Origin: Collinsella aerofaciens
Lineage (GTDB): Bacteria; Actinomycetota; Coriobacteriia; Coriobacteriales; Coriobacteriaceae
Direction: 5' to 3'
Assembly: GCF_902364355.1 (NCBI RefSeq)
Contig: NZ_CABJDK010000001.1
Location: forward strand, 1 to 64,000
Length of the DNA: 64,000 nt
The notes beneath the pieces were generated by a model that saw only the letters and a list, made by a program, of their open reading frames with translations, was not told the DNA's origin and did no database searches. This document shows, one piece after another, positions 28,608 through 37,543 of the stretch. The first letter of the stretch is position 1; each line of letters starts with the position of its first letter. The translations under genes and the position numbers were made by a program.

Positions 28608-29711
28608 CTACCCCCTCAGCGATTCGATGAGGAAGGCGGCGACCACGCCCGGGCCTCCAACCGAGGCGTAATACTTAGCACGCCCCAAGGCACCATCCGT
28701 CGCAAAACTCGGATGCTCGTCAACCCAGCCCTCAGGATCTTTGAGGATGGCAGCGAGATTCGCGCGCTTCCACGGCTTGAGGTCGTCAAGCGAAAACTCC
28801 CCCGCGTCCAAGGCCGCCTGAAATTCCTTGGCCATCTGCATCAGGAACTCCTTATAGAACTTAGGCGCCAAGCGCACGTAGTTCCACATATACGAATCGT
28901 ACTTAATGAGCTGATTGAACTTGAGCATGCGCGCGACGTCATCACTTGCGTGGTCACGGGCATAATCCTCTCGAATCCAACGCTCAATCTCGGCATACTC
29001 GGTATTGACGCAAAAGACCTTAGCCGAAGAATTGACCGAGGAATTCTCGTTGTCCTGGCGATAAGACAACACGGCATCATGAAGGTAAACAGCCTTATCG
29101 GCGCACGCGATCACCTTAAAGGCGAATGACGTGTCCTGAAAGGATGCCCCCGGAGTCGGCAGGAACTTAATGCCGTTGCGCTCAAGAAAATCGCGACGGT
29201 ACACGGCCGACCAAATCGACGGCTTTTGCTTAAAGAACTGCGTCGTATCGCTCGGGTGCACCGGCTTGCCACAGTCCTTGGCTTTAAACATCTCGTGCAG
29301 CGAACGGCGCTCCTCGGGCTTAGACCAGTAGAAATCAAAGTTCGCCTTCGCGAAGTCGGCATTATTGCTATCGGCGGCCGAGACAAGCTTTTCGAGTGCG
29401 TCGGACGCCATAAAGTCATCGGACTCCAAGATGCCCACGTACTTGCCGCGCGCCATCTCCAGACCATGGTTCATCGAGTCGCCGTAGCCGCTGTTGGCCT
29501 TGTCGATCATCTTGACGCGCCTATCGTGCTCCATATACTCGCGAATAATCGCCGGCGAGTTGTCGGTCGACCCGTCGTTAATGCAGATGATCTCAATATC
29601 CTTGAGCGTCTGTGCCAGGGCGGAATCGAGACACTCGCGCAGGTAGCGCTGAACATTGTAAATGGGAATAAGCAGCGACAGAACAGGGCTGCCAGAGACG
29701 TTAGTAGACAA
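28608..29711 (-). CDS. family 2 glycosyltransferase, first gene of operon
   Basis: A 367-residue enzyme with LLIPIYNVQRYLRECLDSAL, ICINDGSTDNSPAII and VGILESDDFMASDALEKL. It is a close paralogue of 26368-27486, especially in the N-terminal catalytic half. The conserved middle region SIWSAVYRRDFLERN and FLPTPGASFQDTSFAFKV is also shared. Translation begins at TTG (29711) with AAGGAG just upstream. The operon promoter should lie in the 112-base region shared with the divergent acyltransferase gene. Confidence 0.86.
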   Translation of the reverse strand: MSTNVSGSPVLSLLIPIYNVQRYLRECLDSALAQTLKDIEIICINDGSTDNSPAIIREYMEHDRRVKMIDKANSGYGDSMNHGLEMARGKYVGILESDDFMASDALEKLVSAADSNNADFAKANFDFYWSKPEERRSLHEMFKAKDCGKPVHPSDTTQFFKQKPSIWSAVYRRDFLERNGIKFLPTPGASFQDTSFAFKVIACADKAVYLHDAVLSYRQDNENSSVNSSAKVFCVNTEYAEIERWIREDYARDHASDDVARMLKFNQLIKYDSYMWNYVRLAPKFYKEFLMQMAKEFQAALDAGEFSLDDLKPWKRANLAAILKDPEGWVDEHPSFATDGALGRAKYYASVGGPGVVAAFLIESLRG

Positions 29712-29777
29712 ATGTGCTCCTTAGGAAATACCTGTCGTTTCATGGTATCAAAGGGTCAGCGCGCCAGCGGGCGTTTA

Positions 29778-29783
29778 TATAAT
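29778..29783 (+). promoter_or_regulatory. candidate -10 box for the acyltransferase gene
   Basis: A perfect TATAAT lies 41 bases before the ATG at 29824. The expected -35 position (29755-29760, GTCAGC) matches poorly, so the site is plausible but weak. Confidence 0.4.
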
Positions 29784-29823
29784 CTATGGAGCTCGCAGAG
29801 GCAAACTGATACGAAAGGACGTC

Positions 29824-30939
29824 ATGCAGCCCAAAGCCGCACGCAACATATCCATCGAGGCCTTGCGCTTGGTCGCAGTCGCCGGTATCGCGGTGTTTCA
29901 CACCTTTCAGTGGACCTTCCAAGCGACCTGCGTCGGCTTGCCGGAATACGCGCCGCTTGCCGCCTTCCCCCATTCCGGCGTGCTTGGCTTTATTAACTTG
30001 CTAGGCTGCTGGGCCAACGAGGCCTTCTTTATGATCTCGGGCTATTTTCTCATCGCCTCAGCCGCGCGTGCTTGGGACGGTGGAACAACGTGGAAGTCGC
30101 AAATGCAACGGACGGCGCAGCGTCTGGGCAAGGTCGTTATGCCCACTGCGTTTTATTGCGTCGTGGCGCTCGCGTGGTCCACGGTCGTCTCCCCCATTCC
30201 CGATGTTACCCTCAGCACGCACTACTGGTACACGCTAGGCCTTGAGTTTATCTGGGTCTATGCCGCAACGGTCTTCATGGCGCCATGGTTTGGACTGGCT
30301 AAGAGTCGAGTCTCCCAGAAGAGCTCCACGACGACGGTCATCGCCGTTGGCATCCTCGCATTTGTTGTTAACGGGTATTTAGCCGCTATGAGTACGACAA
30401 ACGCCGGCGAGTTTTCTTGGCTCCAGAAACTCATGAGCGCTGCCACGTACGTAATCGCGTTTTTGATCGGCGGGCTGCTCCGCGACGTTACCGATGCCAT
30501 GGATTCGGACAAGGTGGGCACCTTGGGTATGCGCTCGCTCGAAGCGGTTTTGGCGATCGCCACCATCCTAGAAGGAGTGCTCTCCTTCACCGGCAACCTC
30601 ACGGCCATGACAACCCTCTCCTACAAATCAACCTCGTTGATCTCGTTTGCCCTCGCTGCCGCCTCCCTGCTCTTTGCGGCAACCCGACGCAGTGCCTCAG
30701 GCAATCCGCGGACTGCAGGTGTCATCGTCACCTTATCGACCGCCACGCTCGGTTTCTATGTGATGCAGTCGCTCACCAATAGCCTGTGGCGTCCCGTCTT
30801 CAACACCCTGCTCGCAAACATACTGGTCAGCCAAAACAGCCCGGCAGCTATATGTATCGTCACGGGTACCGTCATTAGCATCGTCTTTGCTCTGGCGCTT
30901 CTCATCATCGATGCAGCTAGAAGCCTTATCGCTCGCTAG
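29824..30939 (+). CDS. acyltransferase 3 family membrane protein
   Basis: This 371-residue protein starts with the family signature: RNISIEALRLVAVAGIAVFH (containing the conserved R and H) and EAFFMISGYFLIASA near residue 70. About ten membrane helices follow. These enzymes move acetyl or succinyl groups onto extracytoplasmic sugars, so O-acetylation of the polysaccharide made by the adjacent GT2 operon is a reasonable guess. ACGAAAGGACGTC precedes the ATG. It is divergent from the operon. Confidence 0.85.
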   Translation: MQPKAARNISIEALRLVAVAGIAVFHTFQWTFQATCVGLPEYAPLAAFPHSGVLGFINLLGCWANEAFFMISGYFLIASAARAWDGGTTWKSQMQRTAQRLGKVVMPTAFYCVVALAWSTVVSPIPDVTLSTHYWYTLGLEFIWVYAATVFMAPWFGLAKSRVSQKSSTTTVIAVGILAFVVNGYLAAMSTTNAGEFSWLQKLMSAATYVIAFLIGGLLRDVTDAMDSDKVGTLGMRSLEAVLAIATILEGVLSFTGNLTAMTTLSYKSTSLISFALAAASLLFAATRRSASGNPRTAGVIVTLSTATLGFYVMQSLTNSLWRPVFNTLLANILVSQNSPAAICIVTGTVISIVFALALLIIDAARSLIAR

Positions 30940-31124
30940 CTCAAGCGGCAATAGACACGCTGCCGTCAGACGCCAAAGCCGCTACACCCGTGGCAGGTTC
31001 CTGCGTTTTATTCAAAGCTTGCCGACAAGGTGCGGTGAGCCTTTACAATAGAACAGTCCCAAGGACGTATTCGATAGCTTCCGCGCAGCGCTCGCCCGCC
31101 GCGCGTGAAAGGATATATTGCCCC

Positions 31125-32144
31125 ATGCCTTCAACCCTTCCCGCTCCCATCGATAAGCTCGCCATCGTTGTCGTTACGTACAAGCGCCAGGAACTCCTGG
31201 CCAACCTGTTCGACTCCATGACCGAGCTCACGGCAACGCCCTGGCGCATCGTGATTGTCGATAACGAGAATTCGCGCGAGACCGAGGCCATGTGCACCGC
31301 ATTCAACGAGCGCCTGGCCAGCCTGTGGGGCATCGACACCGAGCAGCCCGACGCGCAGGGCGGCACCGACCGTGTCATCTACGCCCCGCAGCTCGAAAAC
31401 GGCGGCGGTGCGGGCGGCTTCTCCGCTGGCACTAAATGCGCCTACGATCTGGGGGCCCAGTGGTTCTGGGTGATGGACGACGACGTGCTCGTCATCCCCG
31501 AAGGCATCGAGCGTCTTGCCAAGTGGACCGACCGCTACGATGTCATCCAGGGTTCGCGCCTGGACTTTGACGGCGGCGCTTTCTTTTGGCAGTACCAGCT
31601 CATCCTTTCGCTCGGCATCCCTAACCCCATCGCCAAGTGGGACTTGGGGCCCGAGGGCCACCGCACCATGAACCAACTGTGCTTTGAGGGCGGCATGTTC
31701 TCGCGCCGCGTGGTCGACAAGATTGGCCTGCCCGACGCGCGCTTCTTTATCTACGGCGACGATGCCTGCTACGGCTACGTGGCCAGCCAGCACTTCCCCG
31801 CCGCCGTGGTTGCCGACGTGGTGCTCAAGCGCGCCCGCGCCGTCTCCAACTGGGATATCGCCGGCAAACGACAGCTCAACTCCACGAGCGACACCAACCG
31901 CTACTACATCATGCGCAACCGAGGCTTCCTCGCTCGCTATATGCAGATCTACGGTGACTACCACCCCATGCTGTTCCGTCTGGGCAATGCCGCGACCTTC
32001 TGCAAGGAGTTCATTCGTCTGGCAGCAGTCGACAAATGCTTTAAGACCGGCATTCCGGCGCTGCGCCGCGGCATGAAGGACGCCCGCAAGATCGTTAAGG
32101 ATCCCAACTGGAAGCCCATGCCGCCCCTGAAGGACGCCGAGTAG
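31125..32144 (+). CDS. GlfT2-like family 2 glycosyltransferase
   Basis: This 339-residue enzyme has LAIVVVTYKRQELLANLFDS, IVIVDNENSRETEAM, LENGGGAGGFSAGTKCAYDL and FWVMDDDVLVIPEGI. The N-G-G-G-A-G-G-F block followed by W-x-M-D-D-D is characteristic of galactofuranosyltransferases such as GlfT2 and their rhamnosyl relatives. FFIYGDDACYGYVAS is the later D-D motif. The longer frame from 30990 is rejected, because the ATG at 31125 has GTGAAAGG upstream and the protein similarity starts there. It probably acts on the same polysaccharide as the divergent cluster. UDP-galactofuranose as donor is inferred; no glf mutase gene is in the window. Confidence 0.8.
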   Translation: MPSTLPAPIDKLAIVVVTYKRQELLANLFDSMTELTATPWRIVIVDNENSRETEAMCTAFNERLASLWGIDTEQPDAQGGTDRVIYAPQLENGGGAGGFSAGTKCAYDLGAQWFWVMDDDVLVIPEGIERLAKWTDRYDVIQGSRLDFDGGAFFWQYQLILSLGIPNPIAKWDLGPEGHRTMNQLCFEGGMFSRRVVDKIGLPDARFFIYGDDACYGYVASQHFPAAVVADVVLKRARAVSNWDIAGKRQLNSTSDTNRYYIMRNRGFLARYMQIYGDYHPMLFRLGNAATFCKEFIRLAAVDKCFKTGIPALRRGMKDARKIVKDPNWKPMPPLKDAE

Positions 32145-32164
32145 TAAAGGGCTTTCGCCCGCCG

Positions 32165-33964
32165 CTACAGTCGTTGACACACCACGGACACACGCTGACC
32201 GTCAAAGCCAAAGCCCCAACGCATGCGCCCGACGGCGGGGCGCGGCACGCGGATATCATCGATGCCGTCGCGCTCTATGTCGAGTAGCGCCTGAACCGCC
32301 AACAGTTCCAGGCCCAGGGCATCGACGCCAGGGTCGTACAACATGTTGACCGTAATGAGCGGTCGCTCATCAAGCATGCCGAGCGTGTCGGCCACGTCAA
32401 ACACCCGACCGGTGGGAATCACCTGGATATCCCAGCGATCCGAGACGCCACTTCGCTTGGAGCTGGGATTGCAATAGCCGGGCAGTCCAAAGCAGAGCCC
32501 CTGAAGCGCCAGATGATAGGCTGTCGGCATATCTGATTGGCCCACATCGATGCCCAGATCGCCGATAGCACAGCTCAAAGCTTGCTTTACAGTGTCCTCG
32601 TCTCCTCGACACAGCCCGTCATGGAACGAGTCGATAACTCCAACGTCCTCAACGGCGCACTCAAACCATTCCAGAATTACAAGACGGAGCGCCTGACGCA
32701 CTTCGTTATTAGGCAGACGCAGGGAACGAAGGCACGCGCCGTCCTCCGAATGCCCCGTCATATCCGTCGTAAGGAATCCAGACAGATACAGCGCAGTCCA
32801 GATATCTTCGGGCTTGGCGGCATCGACCTCCTCGGCACGCATATGCACTGGCGCCTCAATAAACCCATGCGGCTCAACCAAATCGAACAATGTGGACAGG
32901 CGAATGAGATTCCAGTCGCCGACGCATGCGCCCAGACGGTCGGCGTAACAATACAGATCCGCCCGAACGGGCGCGACGCAATCGCGATGTGCGTAGTCCA
33001 CCACGCGCTCCGGGCTCGAGCAATAAAAACCACCAAACAGATAGCCCTCGAGCCACTCACGCGCGTCATCCAGACAGCCGTTGCGACCGATGCAATCCAA
33101 CAGCACTTGGACTTCGTCGTCCGAAAAACCGAACCATCGATCACACCAACTCGACAACGCTGTCGCCGACCGATAGGAAACCCCACGTTGGGACAACGCA
33201 AACTCGGCATGACCGGGGCGTTCGCACATCAGACACGTCAATCGCAACGAGTCGCCGGCATCGGCAATGGTGTCGAACAACATTCGGCTGAGCGACTCTA
33301 GGGAATCCACGCTACCGTCGTCCTTAGCGTCCAAACGCTTTGGACATACCGCGTCGTAGTCGTCTATCAGAAGAACAACCTGCTCATCGAAAGCTGCCTG
33401 GAGCAGCTTGATAAGCACGCCAAGCGCCGCATCGATCTCCTTATCGCTGGCCACCCCACGCGCCGCCCTCTCGATAAGACGGACCTCACGTCTTGACAGA
33501 TCAGGTGCGGCAAGCAGCGGCAGCAATCGGGCGCACTCGTTCGCGACAGCGCTGCGAATAGCCGCCGCAGCATCGGCGTCGCGCCTCGCAGCGGCAGTTG
33601 TAAAGTCGAGCATGATGACCGGATAACTCGCGTACTCATCACGATAGCGACCGCCGCCCGCCTGCCAAATCTGGGTACCAGCGAACAGGCTTCGATCCAG
33701 CAGCCGGTGATCAGGTCGTTCCAAATAGCACTTGAGCATCGATAAATTCATGCTCTTGCCAAAACCCTTGGGCCGACAGCAAAACGCAACAGGTGCTTCA
33801 CTGTCCAATATATCGGCAATAAACATAGTCTTATCGACGAGTAAACACCGATTGATTGCATCGGAAAAGTCGTGTGCATCAACCGGTAGAGCTGCGCTAT
33901 CCGCATGATTGAGCAACCGTGCACTAAACGCATGAGTAAAACCACAATTCACCTGTTCAGACAC
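32165..33964 (-). CDS. AAA-ATPase-like protein with degraded PD-(D/E)XK domain
   Basis: This 599-residue protein fits the AAA-ATPase_like/PDDEXK_9 pair common in gut bacteria. The N-terminal part has CLLVDKTMFIADIL, a Walker A variant RPKGFGKS (64-71) with SMNLSMLKCYLE, and VVLLIDDYDAVC as Walker B. The C-terminal nuclease-like region keeps the Asp of RWDIQVIPTG, but the usual E-x-K strand is replaced by PLITVNMLYD, so the nuclease site appears lost. The start is GTG at 33964 with AAGGAG eight bases upstream. The family's role is not known; mobile or defence functions have been suggested. Confidence 0.75.
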   Translation of the reverse strand: MSEQVNCGFTHAFSARLLNHADSAALPVDAHDFSDAINRCLLVDKTMFIADILDSEAPVAFCCRPKGFGKSMNLSMLKCYLERPDHRLLDRSLFAGTQIWQAGGGRYRDEYASYPVIMLDFTTAAARRDADAAAAIRSAVANECARLLPLLAAPDLSRREVRLIERAARGVASDKEIDAALGVLIKLLQAAFDEQVVLLIDDYDAVCPKRLDAKDDGSVDSLESLSRMLFDTIADAGDSLRLTCLMCERPGHAEFALSQRGVSYRSATALSSWCDRWFGFSDDEVQVLLDCIGRNGCLDDAREWLEGYLFGGFYCSSPERVVDYAHRDCVAPVRADLYCYADRLGACVGDWNLIRLSTLFDLVEPHGFIEAPVHMRAEEVDAAKPEDIWTALYLSGFLTTDMTGHSEDGACLRSLRLPNNEVRQALRLVILEWFECAVEDVGVIDSFHDGLCRGDEDTVKQALSCAIGDLGIDVGQSDMPTAYHLALQGLCFGLPGYCNPSSKRSGVSDRWDIQVIPTGRVFDVADTLGMLDERPLITVNMLYDPGVDALGLELLAVQALLDIERDGIDDIRVPRPAVGRMRWGFGFDGQRVSVVCQRL

Positions 33965-34103
33965 CGTAAACTCTCCTTCTAACGCAGCACGATGCCCATT
34001 GTAGCGAGCGGGTAGAGCGCAATAATATCGACATGCAAACATTTCGGGCAACGGTAGCAACAGACCCCCGAGGGGGCATAACAAATCGTTGCACAACAAA
34101 AAA

Positions 34104-34131
34104 GGGGCCCGATGCCGCCGCACCGGACCCC
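34104..34131 (-). terminator. intrinsic terminator of the surface protein gene
   Basis: Arms 34104-34115 and 34120-34131 pair over 12 positions with two G-T type pairs. On the minus strand the stem is followed by seven T residues. It lies 30 bases past the stop of the gene at 34165. Confidence 0.85.
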
Positions 34132-34164
34132 GTCCCAAACTCTTATAGAAAACGATCTGGAAGA

Positions 34165-35979
34165 TTACTCCTCCAAGCCGTCCTCCCCAGAAGCCTTCTT
34201 CTGCTGATCGAGCTTATGCTTACCACTTACGATAGACGTAGCGCCCAGTGTGGCCAAGCTTGCACTGGCAAGGCTCGCCATCACAATCAAGTCGCCCGTC
34301 TTGGGCATGTTGCCGCCCGAGGACTTAGTCGTTGTAGTCGTCGTGGTCGTGGTGGTCACCGTTTTGGAGTCATTTTGCCCCTGGACCTGGTCATCGGTGT
34401 TGCCCTTACCGCTGTCCTTGCCCTGCTGCTTTCCGTCCTCGGTCTTGTCCTTGCTCTTGTCCTTCTCCTCAGATTCAGACTTCTTATCCTCGCCCTTCTT
34501 CTGTTCGGACTTGTCGCTCTTCTCCTCAGAGCTAGAACCCTTATCGGATTCGGTCTTCTCGGAAGCCTCGTCCTTGGAGTCGCCCTTTGCGGCTTCGATC
34601 TTTTCCGTGGAAACCTGATCAGAGTTGCCCTTGTTCTGGGTCGAGCCGTTATTGACGCCAGCCATCAGCGAAGAGCCCAGCGTAGAGCCAAGCTGCTCGG
34701 AGAAAGAAGGCTTCTTGTCCGGCGAAGCAACGGGAACGTCCGGCGCCTTATTCGAGTCATCCTTGGAAGCATCGGAACCAGGGGTTGCGTCAGAGCCGGA
34801 GCCGTTGTTAGAGCCGGTGCCAACGGACGAATCGCTCGAGCCGGTGGATGAGTTAGAGGTGCCAGCGCCGGTCGAACCAGAAGCGTCGCTGTCCGTATTG
34901 CCGGCAGAGCTTGAAGACGAATCGCCCGCAGCAGAGCCGTTTGAATCGGAGCCGTTCGAGGTAGAGCCGTTGTTGGTAGTGCCACCAGCAGAGCCATCAC
35001 CGTCAGCACCGGTCGAGGGCGCATCCATCCTGTCATCGTTGGCATCGTCGCTCGAGTCGTCATTCGAATCAGGCGTCGGCGAGGGCGCCGGCGTAGGTTC
35101 GGGCTGCACGGGCGTCGCAGCGGCCTCGTCCTCGGCGATATAAACCAAACAGTCCTTCAGCTCGTTGCGGTAGCGGTTCTTCCAGCCCTCATGATACTGG
35201 GGCTGGCTCGAATACTTGGTCGCCACGTTATTGACCACACTGTTGGAAAGCGCCGTCACAAACTCGCGATCAGTCATACTGTTAGAAAGGTTTGCCCAAC
35301 GGAAGAAGTCCCTGCAACCACCGGTGCCGCACATGTTGGTGATGCTCCACACCATGCCCTTAACGCAATCGGCACGGCCCGAAATATCAATGCCCAGGCC
35401 ACTCTTGAGCCACGCCTCGGTCACCGCATAGTACGAGTTGTACGCATAGGCATCTTGAAGAGCTGAGAACTCAACAGGATCGATGTTATAAGCGCCCTGG
35501 AAGGCCTCCTGCGCAATACGGCCCAGCTCAGTGAGCTGGCCGTTCTCGTACATGGCATTGCTCGTGTTGGAAATCTCGCTGCCGCGATCAATCGCATCCT
35601 TGAGCATGCTGTATTTTTCGGGGTTGTAGTTGTAGGCCTGCTTCATAAACGGAATGAGCGACCAACGACGGTCGAACTGGTAATAACCCAGCGCGTTATA
35701 ACCGTCACCGTACGAAAAGCCCTGGTTATAGTTGCCGTGACTCTCATATTTGGTGAAGTACTTCATCTCGGGAGTCACGTTAACAAACGAAACGCCCTGG
35801 ACCGACCTCAGCACGCCCGAAAAGGACTGCTGGGTATAGAGACCCTTATCGATATCGGTCGCATCCGAGGCAACGCCCGGCGTGGGCTCCTCGGCAGCGG
35901 CGGGTGCCGGCGCGGAAACGGCGCCAAACGAAAGCGCCAGCGTCAGGCCCGCGACAATCGCAGAATGCTTGGGCTGCAT
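34165..35979 (-). CDS. cell wall anchored lysozyme/transglycosylase-like protein
   Basis: This 604-residue protein has a signal peptide (1-30, ending PAAAE), a lysozyme-like region (about 55-285), a 270-residue linker rich in S, D, G, K and E, a run of ten T residues, and a sorting-signal-like C-terminus. The hydrolase part has FTKYESHGNYNQ with a candidate catalytic Glu79 and LGYYQFDRRWSLIPF. MPKTG near residue 558, then a hydrophobic stretch and GKHKLDQQKK, matches an LPXTG-type signal with Met in place of Leu. It would be attached to peptidoglycan by a sortase and trim the wall. GGAGGA precedes the ATG. The enzyme class is inferred from motif spacing only. Confidence 0.7.
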   Translation of the reverse strand: MQPKHSAIVAGLTLALSFGAVSAPAPAAAEEPTPGVASDATDIDKGLYTQQSFSGVLRSVQGVSFVNVTPEMKYFTKYESHGNYNQGFSYGDGYNALGYYQFDRRWSLIPFMKQAYNYNPEKYSMLKDAIDRGSEISNTSNAMYENGQLTELGRIAQEAFQGAYNIDPVEFSALQDAYAYNSYYAVTEAWLKSGLGIDISGRADCVKGMVWSITNMCGTGGCRDFFRWANLSNSMTDREFVTALSNSVVNNVATKYSSQPQYHEGWKNRYRNELKDCLVYIAEDEAAATPVQPEPTPAPSPTPDSNDDSSDDANDDRMDAPSTGADGDGSAGGTTNNGSTSNGSDSNGSAAGDSSSSSAGNTDSDASGSTGAGTSNSSTGSSDSSVGTGSNNGSGSDATPGSDASKDDSNKAPDVPVASPDKKPSFSEQLGSTLGSSLMAGVNNGSTQNKGNSDQVSTEKIEAAKGDSKDEASEKTESDKGSSSEEKSDKSEQKKGEDKKSESEEKDKSKDKTEDGKQQGKDSGKGNTDDQVQGQNDSKTVTTTTTTTTTTKSSGGNMPKTGDLIVMASLASASLATLGATSIVSGKHKLDQQKKASGEDGLEE

Positions 35980-36118
35980 AAGATCCTCCCTGCATTGGTG
36001 TAGTTAAAGTGCAGTTTGCAAAGATAAAAATAAGTATTGCAGCTCGCCCGTTGTTGCACAACAACCCCTCGGTAAACGGCAACAACCCTCCGCGAAATCT
36101 TAAGGAATTGCGCTCAAC

Positions 36119-36550
36119 CTACAGTTTGATGTCGAAGTTAATCTCGGGGACGGCAGCAAGGTCGGCCAACGTCACGCCGTCGACGTACTTTTCGATCACG
36201 TCGTCCAGACCGCGCCAGAATTTGACGGTCGAGCAAAGATCGCTGCGGGCGCAGCTGTTGTCGATGCCATCGCACGCCACCGGAGCCGTGCTGCCCTCGA
36301 CGGCGCGCAGGATGTCGCCAGCACGCACCTCGGAGGGATCCTTGGCCATCATGTAGCCGCCGCCCTTGCCGCGCACGCTCTTAAGCAGGCCCGCCTTCAT
36401 AAGCGGACGAACCAGCTGCTCCAAATACTTTTGCGAGATATGTTCGCGGTCGGCGACCTCGCGCAGGGCAATCTTGCCCTCGGCGTCGCCCAGCGCCGCG
36501 ATATAGATCATCAGTCGGAGGGCATAGCGGCCCTTAGAAGAAATGAGCAT
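36119..36550 (-). CDS. Rrf2-family regulator (IscR/SufR-like)
   Basis: A 143-residue protein with a winged-helix domain (MLISSKGRYALRLMIYIAAL; ISQKYLEQLVRPLMKAGLLK; RGKGGGYMMAKDPSEV) and three cysteines, Cys93, Cys100 and Cys106, placed like the iron-sulfur ligands of IscR. It would sense cluster or iron status and repress or activate the divergent suf operon. I choose the ATG at 36550 with GGGTAGGT upstream, since the family begins with the ISSKGRYALR motif. A palindrome overlaps the presumed sufC promoter. Confidence 0.9.
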   Translation of the reverse strand: MLISSKGRYALRLMIYIAALGDAEGKIALREVADREHISQKYLEQLVRPLMKAGLLKSVRGKGGGYMMAKDPSEVRAGDILRAVEGSTAPVACDGIDNSCARSDLCSTVKFWRGLDDVIEKYVDGVTLADLAAVPEINFDIKL

Positions 36551-36571
36551 ACCTACCCTTCCATAACGCTG

Positions 36572-36600
36572 GGGACAAGCACTACCGATGAATTTGTCCC
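36572..36600. repeat. GGGACAA inverted repeat upstream of the Rrf2 gene
   Basis: GGGACAA (36572-36578) and TTGTCCC (36594-36600) form 7-bp arms around 15 bases. A very similar palindrome lies at the other end of the suf cluster (41958-41986). It could be an Rrf2 site or a REP-like repeat. Confidence 0.5.
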
Positions 36601-36622
36601 ACAATCTGAAAAGTCGAGTGGA

Positions 36623-36646
36623 TTAGTCGGGTTTTCCCTTGACTAA
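36623..36646. promoter_or_regulatory. dyad TTAGTC-N12-GACTAA and candidate suf promoter
   Basis: TTAGTC (36623-36628) and GACTAA (36641-36646) are exact reverse complements. The right arm overlaps a candidate -35 TTGACT (36639-36644), and TAACTT at 36661-36666 is 16 bases further. This places a symmetric site where the Rrf2 regulator could block RNA polymerase. It is inferred from symmetry and position only. Confidence 0.45.
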
Positions 36647-36730
36647 CGCCGAACCCATAGTAACTTTATTCCGAGAAGATTCCTAGGGTTTAGTACACCT
36701 ATGAGTACACCATATACAGAGAGGGACAGC

Positions 36731-37531
36731 ATGAGTGCAAATCCGCTGCTTTCCATCGAGGGTCTGACCGCCTCCGTGGACGAGAAGACCATCCTCCACA
36801 ACGTCAACCTCAACGTCGCCGCCGGTGAGACCCATGTGCTGATGGGACCCAACGGTGCCGGTAAGTCCACCCTCGGCCACCTGGTCATGGGCGACCCCGT
36901 CTACACCGTCAACGACGGCCGCATCGTCTTTGACGGCCAGGACATCACCGAGCTCACCACCGACAAGCGTTCGCGCGCCGGCCTGTTCCTGAGCTTCCAG
37001 GCCCCGGTCGAGATCCCGGGCGTGCCGCTGTCGAGCTTTTTGCGCGCCAGCATCGCCGGCCGCCCCGGCCTGGAGATGAAGGGCAAGGAGTTCCGCCGCC
37101 GCGTGAAGGAGCTCGCGACCGAGCTCAACATGGACACCGCCTACCTCAACCGTGAGCTGGGCGTGGGCTTCTCGGGCGGCGAGAAGAAGAAGGTCGAGAT
37201 GCTCCAGCTCCTGCTGCTGCAGCCCAAGCTCGCCATCCTGGATGAGACCGACTCGGGTTTGGACGTCGACGCGCTTTCCACCGTCAGCCACGGCATGGAC
37301 GCCTACCGCAAGAGCTGCGACGGCTCCATGCTCATCATCACGCACAACACGCGCATCCTGGAGCACCTGGATGTCGACCGCGTCCACGTTATGGTCAAGG
37401 GCCACATCGTGCGCGAGGACGACGTTTCGCTGATCCCCTGGATCGACAAGAACGGTTTTGAGACCTTCGAGCGCGAGGCCGCCGAGCAGCGTGCCCAGGC
37501 CGAGGTCGCCGCTGCCGAGCAGCAGGCGTAA
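36731..37531 (+). CDS. sufC: Fe-S cluster assembly ATPase SufC
   Basis: This 266-residue ABC ATPase has Walker A GPNGAGKST, the SufC-specific signature GFSGGEKKKVEMLQLLLL, and Walker B LAILDETDSGLDVDAL. It drives cluster assembly on the SufBCD scaffold in the cytoplasm. The ATG at 36731 has GAGGGA six bases upstream, so the ten-codon longer frame is not used. It is the first gene of sufCBDSU and is divergent from the Rrf2 gene. The C-terminal tail is rich in A, E and Q. Confidence 0.97.
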   Translation: MSANPLLSIEGLTASVDEKTILHNVNLNVAAGETHVLMGPNGAGKSTLGHLVMGDPVYTVNDGRIVFDGQDITELTTDKRSRAGLFLSFQAPVEIPGVPLSSFLRASIAGRPGLEMKGKEFRRRVKELATELNMDTAYLNRELGVGFSGGEKKKVEMLQLLLLQPKLAILDETDSGLDVDALSTVSHGMDAYRKSCDGSMLIITHNTRILEHLDVDRVHVMVKGHIVREDDVSLIPWIDKNGFETFEREAAEQRAQAEVAAAEQQA

Positions 37532-37543
37532 AGGGGCGACGCA

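Noticed and set aside
31131..32180. 349-codon frame antisense to the GlfT2-like gene
   Set aside because: The sense frame has clear catalytic motifs; the antisense product is V, D, A and G-rich without motifs.
34320..34370. Repetitive GTCGT-type triplets as a possible slippage site
   Set aside because: They encode the run of ten Thr residues with mixed codons, so slippage is unlikely.
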